From NCBI RefSeq assembly GCF_014196745.1, contig NZ_JACIEH010000002.1, positions 930,383 to 994,382 of the forward strand: a stretch of 64,000 nt of DNA, given 5' to 3'. A model generated the notes under the pieces. The model did no database searches. It was not told where the DNA came from and saw nothing but the letters and a program-made list of their open reading frames with translations. This stretch comes from Sphingomonas kyeonggiensis. Its GTDB lineage: Bacteria; Pseudomonadota; Alphaproteobacteria; Sphingomonadales; Sphingomonadaceae. Position 1 is the stretch's first letter; every line of letters starts with the position of its first letter. Of the stretch, positions 52,301 through 59,258 are shown in pieces. The translations under genes were made by a program, and so were the position numbers.

Positions 52301-53805
52301 CGGTGCGCAACGGCGCGACGGTGATGGGCACCGGCACGGCGGGCGGGCTCGTCGTGCAGAGCGGCGGCACGATCGCGCCGGGCAACAGCGTCGGCACCTT
52401 CAATGTCGCCGGCAATGTGCTGTTCCAGGCGGGCTCGCTGTTCGCGGCCGAGGTTCAGGCGAGCGGCGCCGACCGGATCCAGGCGACCGGCACCGCGCAG
52501 CTGAACGGCACGCTGCAGATCATCAACCTGGGCGGCAACTACGCGATCAACAGCAGCTTCGTGCTGCTCCATGCCGATGCCGGCGTTACGGGGACCTTCA
52601 CCGTCAGCGGCCTCAACGGCTTCGGCTTGGCCTATCGTCCGAAGATCATCTACACCGCCAACGAGGTTCAACTGCTCCTCGCGCCGAACCAGCTCTCCGC
52701 GGTCCTCGGCACCGGCGTTCCGCTCACCTACAACCAGCTGAGCGCGATCAGTCGCCTCGACGCTGCCGTGGTGACCGGCGGCTATGATCCGACGCCGCTG
52801 AGCGCGCTCTACAGCCTCGCTCCCGCGGCGATTCCCGCGGCGCTCGACCAGCTTTCCGGCGAGATCTATGCCGACGCCACGCGGGCGGCGCTGGAGGACG
52901 AGCGGGTGGTGCGCGAGGCGGTGGTCGGCCGGCTCGCGGATGCGGCCGATGCCGGGCTTTCGGGCAATGGCGCCTGGGGCCAGGTGATCGGCAGCTGGGG
53001 CAGCGTCGACAGCGACGGCAATGCCGCCGGCTATGACGTGAACCGCGCCGGCATGATCATGGGCCTGGACGGCGGCTCGGCGACCGAGGACGGATCGGTG
53101 CGCGCCGGTGTGATGGGGCATTATACCCGCATCACCGTGCCTGCCGACGCGCGCGGCAGCCGTGCCACGATCGACCGGACGGGCGGGGGCTTCTACGCCG
53201 GCGCCGCGATGGGCGGCCTGCGCGTCCGCGCCGGCGCATCGCTCTCATTGCTCGACCTCAAGGCGAAGCGCCAGATCGCGGTGCCGGGCCTCACCGCCAC
53301 CGAACGCGGCAAGGCGCAGGGTGTGATGCTCCAGACCTTCGGCGAGATCAGCTACCGGATTCAGGCTGGCGCGGGCAGCTTCGTCGAGCCCTATCTGGCC
53401 GGCAGCGCCACCCGGGTGCGCTTCAACCGCTTCGCCGAGAGCAGCGGCCCGGTGGCGCTGATCGTGCGCGAGCAGAAGAGTGTGCTCGGCATCGCCGAGC
53501 TGGGCCTGCGCGGCGAAGTGCCGCTGGCCGGTGGCGATACCGGCGGCGTGCGGCTGGGCGGCAATCTCGGCCTGCGTACCGCCTTTGGCGATCGCGCCGC
53601 CAACCCGGCCATCGCCCTGACCGCGGCGGCCGGCCAGGCGTTCAACGTGCGTTCGGCGGAGATCGACCGCTTCGCGGCGGCGGCGAACCTGAACCTCAGC
53701 GCCGATCTGAGCGACACGCTGAGCCTGCGTATCGGCTATAGCGGCGTGCTGGGCGGAGGTGTCCGGGAGCATGGGGGGCGTGGGACGCTCAGCCTGCGGT
53801 TCTGA
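43372..53805 (+). CDS. Giant type Va autotransporter adhesin with beta-strand repeats
   Basis: 3477 residues. An extended basic signal sequence (1-47, ending PAFAQQ) is followed by a Gly/Asn-rich region (about 48-270) and a long passenger built of autotransporter-associated beta-strand repeats (GLTKTGSGTLTLAGSNSFTG type, dozens of variants). The transporter barrel (about 3195-3477) ends in GRGTLSLRF with the terminal Phe. The passenger contains three C-x-C motifs (C1012/1014, C1347/1349, C1522/1524) and large duplicated modules. Such proteins form beta-helices on the cell surface for adhesion or biofilm. The ligand is unknown; plant-surface binding would fit the neighbours. The start follows GAGGGGAATCAAC. 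Confidence 0.93.
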   Translation: MPSNIESFAIFSAARKRLRKSRRSIRSATALTGGLAALLIAAPAFAQQGGAGGSGGFGNGGAGGDAGQPGGAATCSITPSTGCLTAGGAAGTDPGGDGANGNVNPAGPGGGGGGGANGSLAAPVGGNGGNGGNGNAGNYSTGGGGGGSGGNGVVLTGPLTNSATVAGGNGGNGGAAGATFFSGGPANGGAGGGGGAGIVASAGAVITNLSGGSITGGYGGLGGAGSNGGGTAGAGGAGGVGIRGADITIETAGSIAGGTGGDGVTRAYALHFTGGSNTLSLLAGWSITGGIQLDSGSSLGFDVGGTETLGNVISGGGSIGKAGAGTLILTGTNSYSGETVLGGGTLQIDAPASIGSGAIKLNMGTLRTTFDGALGNHLFWESGATGTLAAATGTTLTLTGTLNYGGDTEVRFGSATDTGTIIASFFSGSVSGGSPRQAIFGGGIFRAGTGFMSLALGAFDSVQIDAGATLDINGVQPSTTLNILEGAGTLLNDGAFTIIGSGDFAGMITGSQNIVKVSGDTLILSGDNDYSGTTEVAVGALQIGAGGSSATSGTLGTGNVTVSSGASLIFARADAHTVSNAIDGDGSVEQAGPGVLELAGANSYTGGTRITGGLISFTGSGNFGTGNITLNGGGLQWAAGNTTDISARLDAIGAAGGVFDTNGNDVLLMSALSGSGLTKTGSGTLTLAGSNSFTGTVTINDGTLLQSNANALAGADVVLGGGTLDIGNYDLRLGQALGITGTGTIESSGTGGLTTVSGEEAVFGSNGGTITSSLGLSVISGSTLTMLGNNLLSGGILVDGKLVIGETGAAGGAGNIIGTIGSVISFADGVDNAATILIASDTTQFEVLGTDVATQSGTIAQDHGGRGFEKIGGGTLNLTGANAIDGAILVSGGTLGFNQQGLGSVVTLGIDNGAAVRLLEDVDHSGGVTIGALGGTIDTDTYRFTVSGAVDFQGELTKTGSGTLLLTDLNEASTGAGGISVSAGTLALANGTAPGTGTIKLADATILLNASCGCSLLTLTNAIQVALGGTATIDADGHETVLAGTLTGGNLIFADSNGGGTTILSGTNSYGDTSVGGGATLLVGDGGTTGTLGTGTVTTDGMLAFNRSDEVTLATAIGGSGLLGQFGTGKLILTADNSYSGGTLILNPDGTIQVGDGGTTGRLGTGAIVLGGGSLIFNRSDDITVADSIAGIGQITKLGAGMLTLSGDNLDSQNIGVGPYVGNISILAGTLAVGEFGLGGSELVEIDNGATLKALKDAFAGDMAILSGGGTIDTGNFTLELFGSIDFQGELTKTGSGTLLIDDSFEEGIGAGGINVTAGTLGLGSDFAAGTGLIKLANGTTLLNAACGCSRLDIDNEIQIALGGAVTFDGGGNNTDLNGAISGGDVHFTTSVSGPFAGSIFRLNGANSYGETRIGPNVALIVYDGTLGTGNVTFDAAASDPTTPAALVFQNATDYSFGGKIIGAGIVSIEADSGSSVTLTGSNSATENFTGAVEVLSGRLVLNGDFGDVVGNTATLLIDDSCFCGGTAPSLGGSGVFHGSIDLGNAELNPGNSPGTLVIAGNLNLGAGTILNFELGEPGKPGGTSNDLVTVGGNLVLNGTLNTIASGAGYGPGYYRLFNYGGTLTDNELLIGSIAGGLDAQVLTNINGQVNLRLGGAQAIQYWDGADTGASAATGGNGGAGTWNGTSTNWTGPTGYAINDSWKSQVGVFAGAAGGIVTVEGTQSFEELRFETNGYALRPSNGSARLNTTGGFSIIDVASSITADIGVTIQGGAGLDKTGAGTLILSAVNTYNGATDIAAGTLRLGINNAISNQSALNVQAGATFDLAGFQTSVGSIQGAGDITLGGGRLAVGYDNSSTLFSGTITGPDGGASTLIKNGSGTLTVDGSIALGMSGGVNSFLQVNNGTLRIAGTGSLSGDFVQSFSTIENNGTITAQLQSFGSLTNASTGVIHGLTQSFSAFDNYGTMGALVSITGTAVNHGSGVINGSVQTFDDFTSTGIINGAISNFGSAHIANQVNGDILNLQPGAIVTLTGTVSGIANYQGAQGSLLDLAGFDTTVGSLHHNDVGGDIQLGTATLTIGGTRPSASFTGAIHGSGGLIKTGAGEQILGGLNDYTGTTVISGGTLRLIDGGAIGAGAVTNNATLAFDGTLDRVFANTIQGSGGLTKTGAGMVALTGANSYAGTNAVLGGTLGFDNAQALGTGAITLDDDTRLRNLQGVSAISLSNTIQVSGMATLQGVGGSSTTFNGAISGDTVRFGLSGGGATSFTLASANSYGDTRIGGGVALTVGAGGSLGSGNTVFEANPTPASLTFANSSNYSYAGVISGAGSILVNTAMPGTSVSLTGSNTASDNFTGAVTVDSGKLVLGGDFGDVVNNGASLTLNGGSLGGSGTFHGDVTFGNASLNPGNSPGTLTIAGNLTLGAATILNFELGEAGTVGGVNNDLVNVGGNLTLDGTLNVIAQPTFGEGYYRLFNYGGSLTDNGLNLGALPGGYSPTLLTNIAGQVNILFSSSPQAIQYWDGSDLTGSSTAAGGNGGAGIWSTGGTNWTAPTGYGVNDSWRSQVAVFGGAAGGAVTVQGTQAFQELRFTTTGYTIAGATAANGLATTGGFSVVDVSTGVAATINAAISGTGGLTKTGTGTLSLGGVNSYAGTTTVSAGQLNLLAGGSIAGSVVNQASFANAGTVTGAVQNDGTFTNSGTVTGAVQNNATLTSTGALAGGLVNSGTATLAGTVGTGIVNNGAVTFSGAATVAALQQVAAGTFNLAGFGVSLGTLGGSGAISLGGGALSVGTGNGNSSFAGTISGAGSLTKTGTGTLVLTGTASQTGGTTISGGTLQIGTGGTTGALSGAITNNGVLVLNRSDAVTLANVMSGTGGFVQAGTGTTTLTGANSYGGGTLVSAGRLRGDTASLQGAIRNDGTLEFAQTGAGTYAGSLSGAGLLEKTGTGTISFTGNSATFTGATSVLAGTLALNGLLSHSTITVRNGATVMGTGTAGGLVVQSGGTIAPGNSVGTFNVAGNVLFQAGSLFAAEVQASGADRIQATGTAQLNGTLQIINLGGNYAINSSFVLLHADAGVTGTFTVSGLNGFGLAYRPKIIYTANEVQLLLAPNQLSAVLGTGVPLTYNQLSAISRLDAAVVTGGYDPTPLSALYSLAPAAIPAALDQLSGEIYADATRAALEDERVVREAVVGRLADAADAGLSGNGAWGQVIGSWGSVDSDGNAAGYDVNRAGMIMGLDGGSATEDGSVRAGVMGHYTRITVPADARGSRATIDRTGGGFYAGAAMGGLRVRAGASLSLLDLKAKRQIAVPGLTATERGKAQGVMLQTFGEISYRIQAGAGSFVEPYLAGSATRVRFNRFAESSGPVALIVREQKSVLGIAELGLRGEVPLAGGDTGGVRLGGNLGLRTAFGDRAANPAIALTAAAGQAFNVRSAEIDRFAAAANLNLSADLSDTLSLRIGYSGVLGGGVREHGGRGTLSLRF

Positions 53806-53831
53806 TCGCGGCGGTTGCCGATGTGAAATGG

Positions 53832-53856
53832 GGCCGTCACCCTCGGGGTGGCGGCC
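53832..53856 (+). terminator. Stem-loop after the autotransporter
   Basis: GGCCGTCACCC (53832-53842) pairs with GGGTGGCGGCC (53846-53856) with one G-T pair, 27 bp after the stop codon. No long U-run follows, so termination may be partial. The rest of 53806-53998 holds no gene that I can support. Confidence 0.55.
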
Positions 53857-53998
53857 TCATTGCCGTTCAGCCCGGCGATGGGGGCGGTGAAGTCGGCCAA
53901 AATGCCGCTTCTCCTTCGCCAAGTTTTTAATTCATAGCGAATCGATGGGATTTATGTTCACATCCACTGCCTGAGGCTTCGGCAGTGAGAGGTGTGAC

Positions 53999-54673
53999 AT
54001 GCGTTTTGTCGAGGATGGTCCGATCAAGCTGCTCACCGTACCGGGAATTGACGGGTCGGGAGCCAGGCATTGGCAGAGCGCCTGGGAGCGCGACCTGGAG
54101 GATTGCTACCGGGTGGACCTTGGCTGCTGGGACGATCCCATCCGCAATGTCTGGATCAGCCGGCTCGACCAGGCGGTCCACGAAGCCCGCGGCGAAGTCG
54201 TCCTGATCGCGCATAGCCTGGGCTGCCAGACGGTTGCGTGGTGGGCGCGGCTGCTGGGGCCGAGCGGGGTGTCCTCGGTTCGGGGCGCGCTGCTCGTGGC
54301 GCCGCCCGATGTCGACTTCCAGGAGGTCGATCCGAGGCTGGATCGCTTCGCCCCCAATCTCGATGTCGCCTTTCCGTTTCCGGCACTCGTGGTCGCGAGC
54401 CGTGACGATCCCTATGCCACGGTTTCACGCGCCCGCGAGATCGCTGGTCAATGGGGCGCGGCGTTCGTCGATGCCGGCGAGCTGGGTCACATCAACGCCA
54501 ATTCGGACATTGCCGACTGGACCGAGGGCCAGGCGCTCGCCGAGCTGGTCGCCTCCGGGATCCGGGACCATTCCCAGATCGAGCGGCTGGCAGCCGATCT
54601 GCTGGCCGTGCCTGCAGGACCTGGCCGGCGGCAGAGCGGCCTCTCGGCATTCGAACCGCGGAGCGCGGCCTGA
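53999..54673 (+). CDS. RBBP9/YdeN-family alpha/beta hydrolase
   Basis: 224 residues of the small serine hydrolase family. The oxyanion strand is VPGIDGSGARHWQ, the nucleophile elbow AHSLG has S73, the acid is D136 or D137 in ASRDDPYA, and the base is H164 in GELGHINANS. The core ends about residue 195; the Arg/Pro-rich tail beyond may be disordered. GAGAGGTGTGAC precedes the ATG. Substrate unknown; relatives include predicted esterases. No signal peptide, so cytoplasmic. Confidence 0.87.
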   Translation: MRFVEDGPIKLLTVPGIDGSGARHWQSAWERDLEDCYRVDLGCWDDPIRNVWISRLDQAVHEARGEVVLIAHSLGCQTVAWWARLLGPSGVSSVRGALLVAPPDVDFQEVDPRLDRFAPNLDVAFPFPALVVASRDDPYATVSRAREIAGQWGAAFVDAGELGHINANSDIADWTEGQALAELVASGIRDHSQIERLAADLLAVPAGPGRRQSGLSAFEPRSAA

Positions 54674-54723
54674 GGCGGGCGCGCGGAATCCTTTCCATCC
54701 TCAATGATCGAACGGAGCCATTC

Positions 54724-55245
54724 ATGAAATCCTTGCCCGTGCTGGCGGTTCTCGCCGTGCCGTTCCTGCTCGCCGCTGCCGCGCCCGATCGGGCGCCGCA
54801 CGTGCCGATCACGTCGTTCGAGCAGTTGCCCAAGCCGTTGCCGCTCCCCTATGACGAGAGCGCCAATGCCGACCAGGCGGTCGCGGCGGCGAAGCTGCGG
54901 GCCAAGCGAGCCGGCGAGCGGCTGATCATCGACCTTGGCGGCAACTGGTGCCTCGATTGCCGATTGCTCGCGGGCACGCTGGAACTGCCGGCGCTGAAGG
55001 GCTGGCTCGCCAGCCGCTATGAGATCGTCACGGTCGATATCGGCCGGTTCGACAAGAACCTGCAGATCCCGGCGCATTACGGCATCCGCTCGCGGCTCGA
55101 AGGCGTGCCCGCGCTGCTGATCGTCGATCCCGGGACCGACAAGCTGGTCAATGGCCGCAGCATCGCGGCGCTGGCGGATGCGCGCAGCCTGACGCCGCAG
55201 GCGCTTGCCGACTGGCTCGCCCAATGGTCTCCCGAGCGCAGATAG
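54724..55245 (+). CDS. Thioredoxin-fold protein, exported
   Basis: 173 residues. Signal peptide 1-18 ends LLAAAAP. The thioredoxin-like domain carries the redox motif WCLDC (about 76-80) after IIDLGGN, and the conserved cis-proline fits GVPALLIVD. This resembles periplasmic thiol-disulfide proteins of the thioredoxin-7 type rather than classic TrxA (WCGPC). ATG 54724 was chosen for its signal peptide; the frame back to 54451 overlaps the hydrolase gene in another phase. It may reduce or isomerise disulfides of exported proteins. Confidence 0.87.
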   Translation: MKSLPVLAVLAVPFLLAAAAPDRAPHVPITSFEQLPKPLPLPYDESANADQAVAAAKLRAKRAGERLIIDLGGNWCLDCRLLAGTLELPALKGWLASRYEIVTVDIGRFDKNLQIPAHYGIRSRLEGVPALLIVDPGTDKLVNGRSIAALADARSLTPQALADWLAQWSPERR

Positions 55246-55263
55246 ATCGGGGACGAACGGAGG

Positions 55264-55299
55264 GAAGCGGACGGGCAGGTGCCCGCCCGCTTCTTCTTT
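55264..55299 (+). terminator. Terminator after the thioredoxin-fold gene
   Basis: GAAGCGGACGGGCA (55264-55277) pairs with TGCCCGCCCGCTTC (55280-55293) with one mismatch, followed by TTCTTTG. It lies between convergent genes and could serve both. Confidence 0.75.
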
Positions 55300-55302
55300 G
55301 CC

Positions 55303-57579
55303 TCAGAAGTTCAGATTGGCGTTGATCCCGACATAGCGGCTGTTGTCACGCGGCACGAAGCGCGACACGCCCGCTACCGCGCCATAGCCGATCGCCGGTG
55401 AATAATGCTGGTTGGCGATGTTCTTGATCAGCGCGCGGATCTCCCAGCCCTTGCCGGCATCGCTCACCAGCCCGATCGAGGCGTTCCAGATGCCATAGGC
55501 CGGCTGGACCGTGTCGGGGGTCTGGGTGATCGAATATTGGGTGTCGTCCTTCCAGCTGAAATCGCTCTGGAGGTCGATGCCGAGCGTGTCGGTGACGGGC
55601 ACCCGGTAGCTGCCATCGACATGGAACTTCCACTTGGGTGCGAAGGGCAGGGGCTGCCCGTCGACATTGGCGCAGGCGCCGCCGGCCGAGGCCGGGCAGA
55701 GGAATTGATCGATATGCGCGTCGTTGTACGCGAAGGCGCCGCTCAGCCGCAGGTTCTGCACGGGCCGCAGCGTGATGTCGCCCTCGACACCCCGGGACGA
55801 GACGTCGCCGGCGTTGATCAGGCGGGTGACCAGCGTGCCGAGATAGGTGTCCTGGAAATTCGCCTGGAAGCCCTGGAACTTGGTCAGATAGGCAGCCAGG
55901 CTGTAGGTGACCGCGCCGTTGCCGCTGCTGCCCTTCAGGCCAGCCTCGAAGCTGTTCGAGGTCTCTGGCGCCAGCGGGTTAACGTCGAACGCCTGCATGT
56001 TGAAGAACACGTTGTAGGCCGGGCCCTTATAGCCGCGCGAATAGGTGGCGTAGAGGTTCAGGCGATCGCTCAGGTCGTACTGGAGGCCGGCGCGCAGGCT
56101 GAAGTCGGTCCGGTTGGTATCCCCCGAGCTCGAATAGGAGGGGCGGATGCCCGCCACGCCGGTGGCGGTGGTCGCCACGCGGGCGTGCTCGTACGCGAGA
56201 TCGTCATGGATCAGCCGCCCGCCCAGGATCGCGCGGAACCGGGGCGTGAAGTTGATATTGGCCTCGCCGAACACCGAGTAGTTGTCCAGATCGGTGCGGT
56301 AGTTTGCGACACCCAGGTCGAAGACCGGTGTGCCGGCGACGAGGCGGGTGACGCCGCGCTGGTAGCGCTCGCGGGCGACGGTGTGGAAATAATAGAGGCC
56401 GACGACATAGTCGATCAGCTTGCCCTTGGGCGAGGTGAGGCGCAGCTCCTGCGAGAACTGGTCGGAATCGACCTTGCCGATATCCTCGCCCCTGGCGGTC
56501 GCCGCGGTGAGGGGCCCGACCGAGTCCCAATCCTGGTGCTGGCGGTTCTTCCAGCCACGATAGGCGGTGATCGAGGTCAGCGTGTGATCGCCGATGCCGA
56601 TCTCTGCGGTGAAGGAGCCGCCGTAATTCTTGTCGCGCACGTCCGCGTCGAAGCTCGGCGCGACCCGGGTGTTGTTCGCGCCCGGCACGATGCCCGACGC
56701 GGCGAGGATCGCCGCGAGATCCGCATTGGGCGTCACCGTGCCGGAGGGATAGGCGACGCGCGAGGTGGAGACGAACACGCCGGTCGGCACATTCTCGTAG
56801 GTGAAGACATAGTCGCCGGCGAGGGTGAACTTGAGGTTGTCCGCCGGCCGGTAGACCAGCTTGGCGCGGCCGCCCTGCCGATCATAGCCGTTGACCCAGT
56901 CACCGGTGGTGACGTTGCGGACATTGCCCTTGAACCCGCCGAGCAGGCCGGTGACCGCGAAACCCCAATCGTCGCCGATCGGGCCGGAGGCGCCCAGGCG
57001 GACACGGTATTCGCCGCCCTCATAGATGCCGAGCTGTGCGTTGAAGCCGAGCTGCCTGGCGGGCTCCTTGGAGACGATGTTGATCACGCCGGCCGAGGCG
57101 TTCTTGCCGAACAGCGTGCCCTGGGGCCCGCGCAGGATCTCGACGCGCTCGATATCGAGCAGGTCGAGCGTGGACTGGCCCGGGCGGGCGAGGACGACGC
57201 CGTCGATCACCGTCGCCACCGAAGGCTCGACGCCGGGCGAGGTGGTGATCGTGCCGATGCCGCGGATGAAGGTCGAGCGGTCCTTGTTCGACGATCCCGC
57301 ACGGAAATCGAGCGTCGGCACCGTCTGGGCGATGTCCTGCAAGGTATTGAGATTCTGGGCCGCGAGCGTGTCACCCTTCAACGCGGTGATCGCGATCGGC
57401 ACATCGGTGAGAGACTCCGTGCGGAAGCGCGCGGTGACGACGATCTCGCCATTGTCCTGCGCTGCCGGGGTACCGTTGGTCTCCTGCGCATGCGCCGGCG
57501 CGAGGGCCGCCAAGGCGCTCCCCGCCAGCATGGCAAGGCGCGACGCCGAGCGGACGCGTCCGTATCCTTTTCTTTGCAT
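55303..57579 (-). CDS. TonB-dependent outer-membrane receptor, siderophore/organosulfur type
   Basis: 758 residues. Signal peptide 1-31 ends PAHAQ. The plug starts NGEIVVTARFRTESLTDVPIAITAL and contains TFIRGIG and VEILRGPQGTLFGKNASAGVINI, the pattern of the FyuA/BtuB-like group common in sphingomonads. The barrel ends YVGINANLNF with terminal Phe. It is followed on the same strand by a sulfatase gene transcribed toward it, then MFS, dioxygenase and monooxygenase genes. Uptake of a sulfated or sulfonated compound is therefore likelier than iron uptake, but the sequence alone cannot decide. Confidence 0.92.
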   Translation of the reverse strand: MQRKGYGRVRSASRLAMLAGSALAALAPAHAQETNGTPAAQDNGEIVVTARFRTESLTDVPIAITALKGDTLAAQNLNTLQDIAQTVPTLDFRAGSSNKDRSTFIRGIGTITTSPGVEPSVATVIDGVVLARPGQSTLDLLDIERVEILRGPQGTLFGKNASAGVINIVSKEPARQLGFNAQLGIYEGGEYRVRLGASGPIGDDWGFAVTGLLGGFKGNVRNVTTGDWVNGYDRQGGRAKLVYRPADNLKFTLAGDYVFTYENVPTGVFVSTSRVAYPSGTVTPNADLAAILAASGIVPGANNTRVAPSFDADVRDKNYGGSFTAEIGIGDHTLTSITAYRGWKNRQHQDWDSVGPLTAATARGEDIGKVDSDQFSQELRLTSPKGKLIDYVVGLYYFHTVARERYQRGVTRLVAGTPVFDLGVANYRTDLDNYSVFGEANINFTPRFRAILGGRLIHDDLAYEHARVATTATGVAGIRPSYSSSGDTNRTDFSLRAGLQYDLSDRLNLYATYSRGYKGPAYNVFFNMQAFDVNPLAPETSNSFEAGLKGSSGNGAVTYSLAAYLTKFQGFQANFQDTYLGTLVTRLINAGDVSSRGVEGDITLRPVQNLRLSGAFAYNDAHIDQFLCPASAGGACANVDGQPLPFAPKWKFHVDGSYRVPVTDTLGIDLQSDFSWKDDTQYSITQTPDTVQPAYGIWNASIGLVSDAGKGWEIRALIKNIANQHYSPAIGYGAVAGVSRFVPRDNSRYVGINANLNF

Positions 57580-57671
57580 TGTTTACTCCCTGAGCTTCCG
57601 GGAGAGGATATCCTACCAATTTGGTGGGGAAATAAACTTTTGCTTTGCGGGACAGCGGGCCGGGCTTCGGG

Positions 57672-59222
57672 TCAGGGCCTGGGGGGCTGGAGGAAGCGCG
57701 GCGGGAAGGGTGCACCGACAGATCCCCTTGCATTCCGAAGTTCATTCCGCCCGCCGGAATCGACGCTGAGCGGGATCTGCATGCCGCCGGTTTCCTCGAG
57801 GATCCGGAACAGCCGCTCGCTCATCCGCTGGGCGAGCGCCTCATGGCCCGGGCGGGCCAGGAGATTGTCGGTCTCGTGCGGATCGGTGGCCAGGTCGTAC
57901 AGCTCGTCCAGGTCCCAGATGCCGTGGAAGTGCATGTATTTGTAGCGGTCTTCGCGCAGCGCATGGACAGTGGGGGTCTGGGGGAAATTGCGTTCCCAAT
58001 AATATTCGTAGAGCAGCTCGCTGCGCCATGGCACGGACTGGCCGCGCGCCAGCGGCAGCATGTTCGCGCCGGCCAACCCTTCGGGCGCCTCGAGCCCGGC
58101 CGCCGCCAGCATCGTGGGGGCAATGTCAATATTGGCGACCACTTGTTCCACTGCGCCATGCCCGAACAGCGCCGGGCAGCGCGCCAGCAGCGGCACGCGC
58201 ATCGATTCCTCATAGGCGGTGCGCTTGTCGATCAGCCCGTGCTCGCCGAACATGAAGCCGTTGTCGCCCATGTAGACGATCAGTGTGTCGTCGAGCTCGC
58301 CGCGCTGCTCGAGCAGGTCCAGGATCCGCGCCAGCCCTTCGTCGACGGCCAGCAGCGTCTCCATGTAGCGCTTGTAGTAATCGGCGATGTCGAGCGTGCC
58401 GTGATAGGCGAAATCGACCCCGTGCCAGCTGTTGCGCTGGTTCTCGACCCACATCGGCCGGCCGGGCGCGCCCGGCTGCATCGAGGCGGGATAGCGGAAC
58501 GTCTCCCCCGCATATTTCCCGGCATGTCGGGGTGCCGGAATGAACTCGGAATGCACCGCCTTGTGCGCGAGGTGCATCATCCAGGGGCGCTTGCCGTCGC
58601 GCTTGCCGATCCAGTCGAGCGCGTACTCGGTGAGCTCGTCGGTGATGTAGCCCTTTTGCGGGACGTTGCGACCATCGACGTTCAGTCCGTTCGCATCGGG
58701 CAGGTAGCTGCCCTGGCCCTTGAAGCTCACCCAATGATCGAAGCCCGGCTGGGGCGCATCGGTCTCCGCACCCATGTGCCATTTGCCGATAAAGGCAGTC
58801 TCATAGCCCGCCTCGCGCAGATACTCCGGATAATAGACCAGGCCCGGCGGGATCGGGTGGTTGTTGTCCACCACCCGGTGCTGGTGCGCATAGAGGCCGG
58901 TGAGGATCGAGGCGCGCGAGGGCGAGCAGAGCGCGGTGGTGACGAAGGCGTTGCGGAAGTGCACGCCTTCACGCGCCAGACGATCGAGCGTCGGCGTCTC
59001 GCCGAAATCCTGGGCCTTCATGAAGCCCATCGCGTCGTAGCGATGATCGTCGGTCAGGACGAAGAGGATGTTGCGCGGCTTCACGCCAGGCACCCGTTTC
59101 AGACGCCGTTGTTGGCGCTTCTCCCGGCGGCTCTGCTTCGCCTCGGCCTGCCACGAATAGAGCCCGAACGCGCCGCCGCTTCCCGCCAGCAGCACCCCAC
59201 GGCGATCGATATTGTCCGTCAT
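57672..59222 (-). CDS. Sulfatase, formylglycine type I
   Basis: 516 residues of the arylsulfatase/choline-sulfatase superfamily. Metal-binding DDH (58-60) follows LFVLT, and the modification motif CSPSR starts at C99, which a formylglycine-generating enzyme converts. HWMGAET/IGKWHMG, DNGFMFGEHG and RYKYMHFHGIW complete the pattern. The first 30 residues contain DRRGVL and a hydrophobic run, a possible Tat leader. It lies in a block with an SsuD-like monooxygenase and a PhyH-type dioxygenase. The substrate may be a sulfate ester of a sugar or small organic; several families fit. Confidence 0.92.
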   Translation of the reverse strand: MTDNIDRRGVLLAGSGGAFGLYSWQAEAKQSRREKRQQRRLKRVPGVKPRNILFVLTDDHRYDAMGFMKAQDFGETPTLDRLAREGVHFRNAFVTTALCSPSRASILTGLYAHQHRVVDNNHPIPPGLVYYPEYLREAGYETAFIGKWHMGAETDAPQPGFDHWVSFKGQGSYLPDANGLNVDGRNVPQKGYITDELTEYALDWIGKRDGKRPWMMHLAHKAVHSEFIPAPRHAGKYAGETFRYPASMQPGAPGRPMWVENQRNSWHGVDFAYHGTLDIADYYKRYMETLLAVDEGLARILDLLEQRGELDDTLIVYMGDNGFMFGEHGLIDKRTAYEESMRVPLLARCPALFGHGAVEQVVANIDIAPTMLAAAGLEAPEGLAGANMLPLARGQSVPWRSELLYEYYWERNFPQTPTVHALREDRYKYMHFHGIWDLDELYDLATDPHETDNLLARPGHEALAQRMSERLFRILEETGGMQIPLSVDSGGRNELRNARGSVGAPFPPRFLQPPRP

Positions 59223-59258
59223 CCTGTCACCTCAGTTGTGCGTGCTGCGGAAAGCGTA

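Noticed and set aside
43231..53121. A 3296-codon open frame on the minus strand, antisense to the autotransporter
   Set aside because: It mirrors the plus-strand gene, whose high GC and Gly/Asn/Thr-rich codons remove stop codons in that antisense phase. The translation is a low-complexity Arg/Ala/Asp/Val mix with no domains, while the plus-strand product has a signal peptide, repeats and a barrel.
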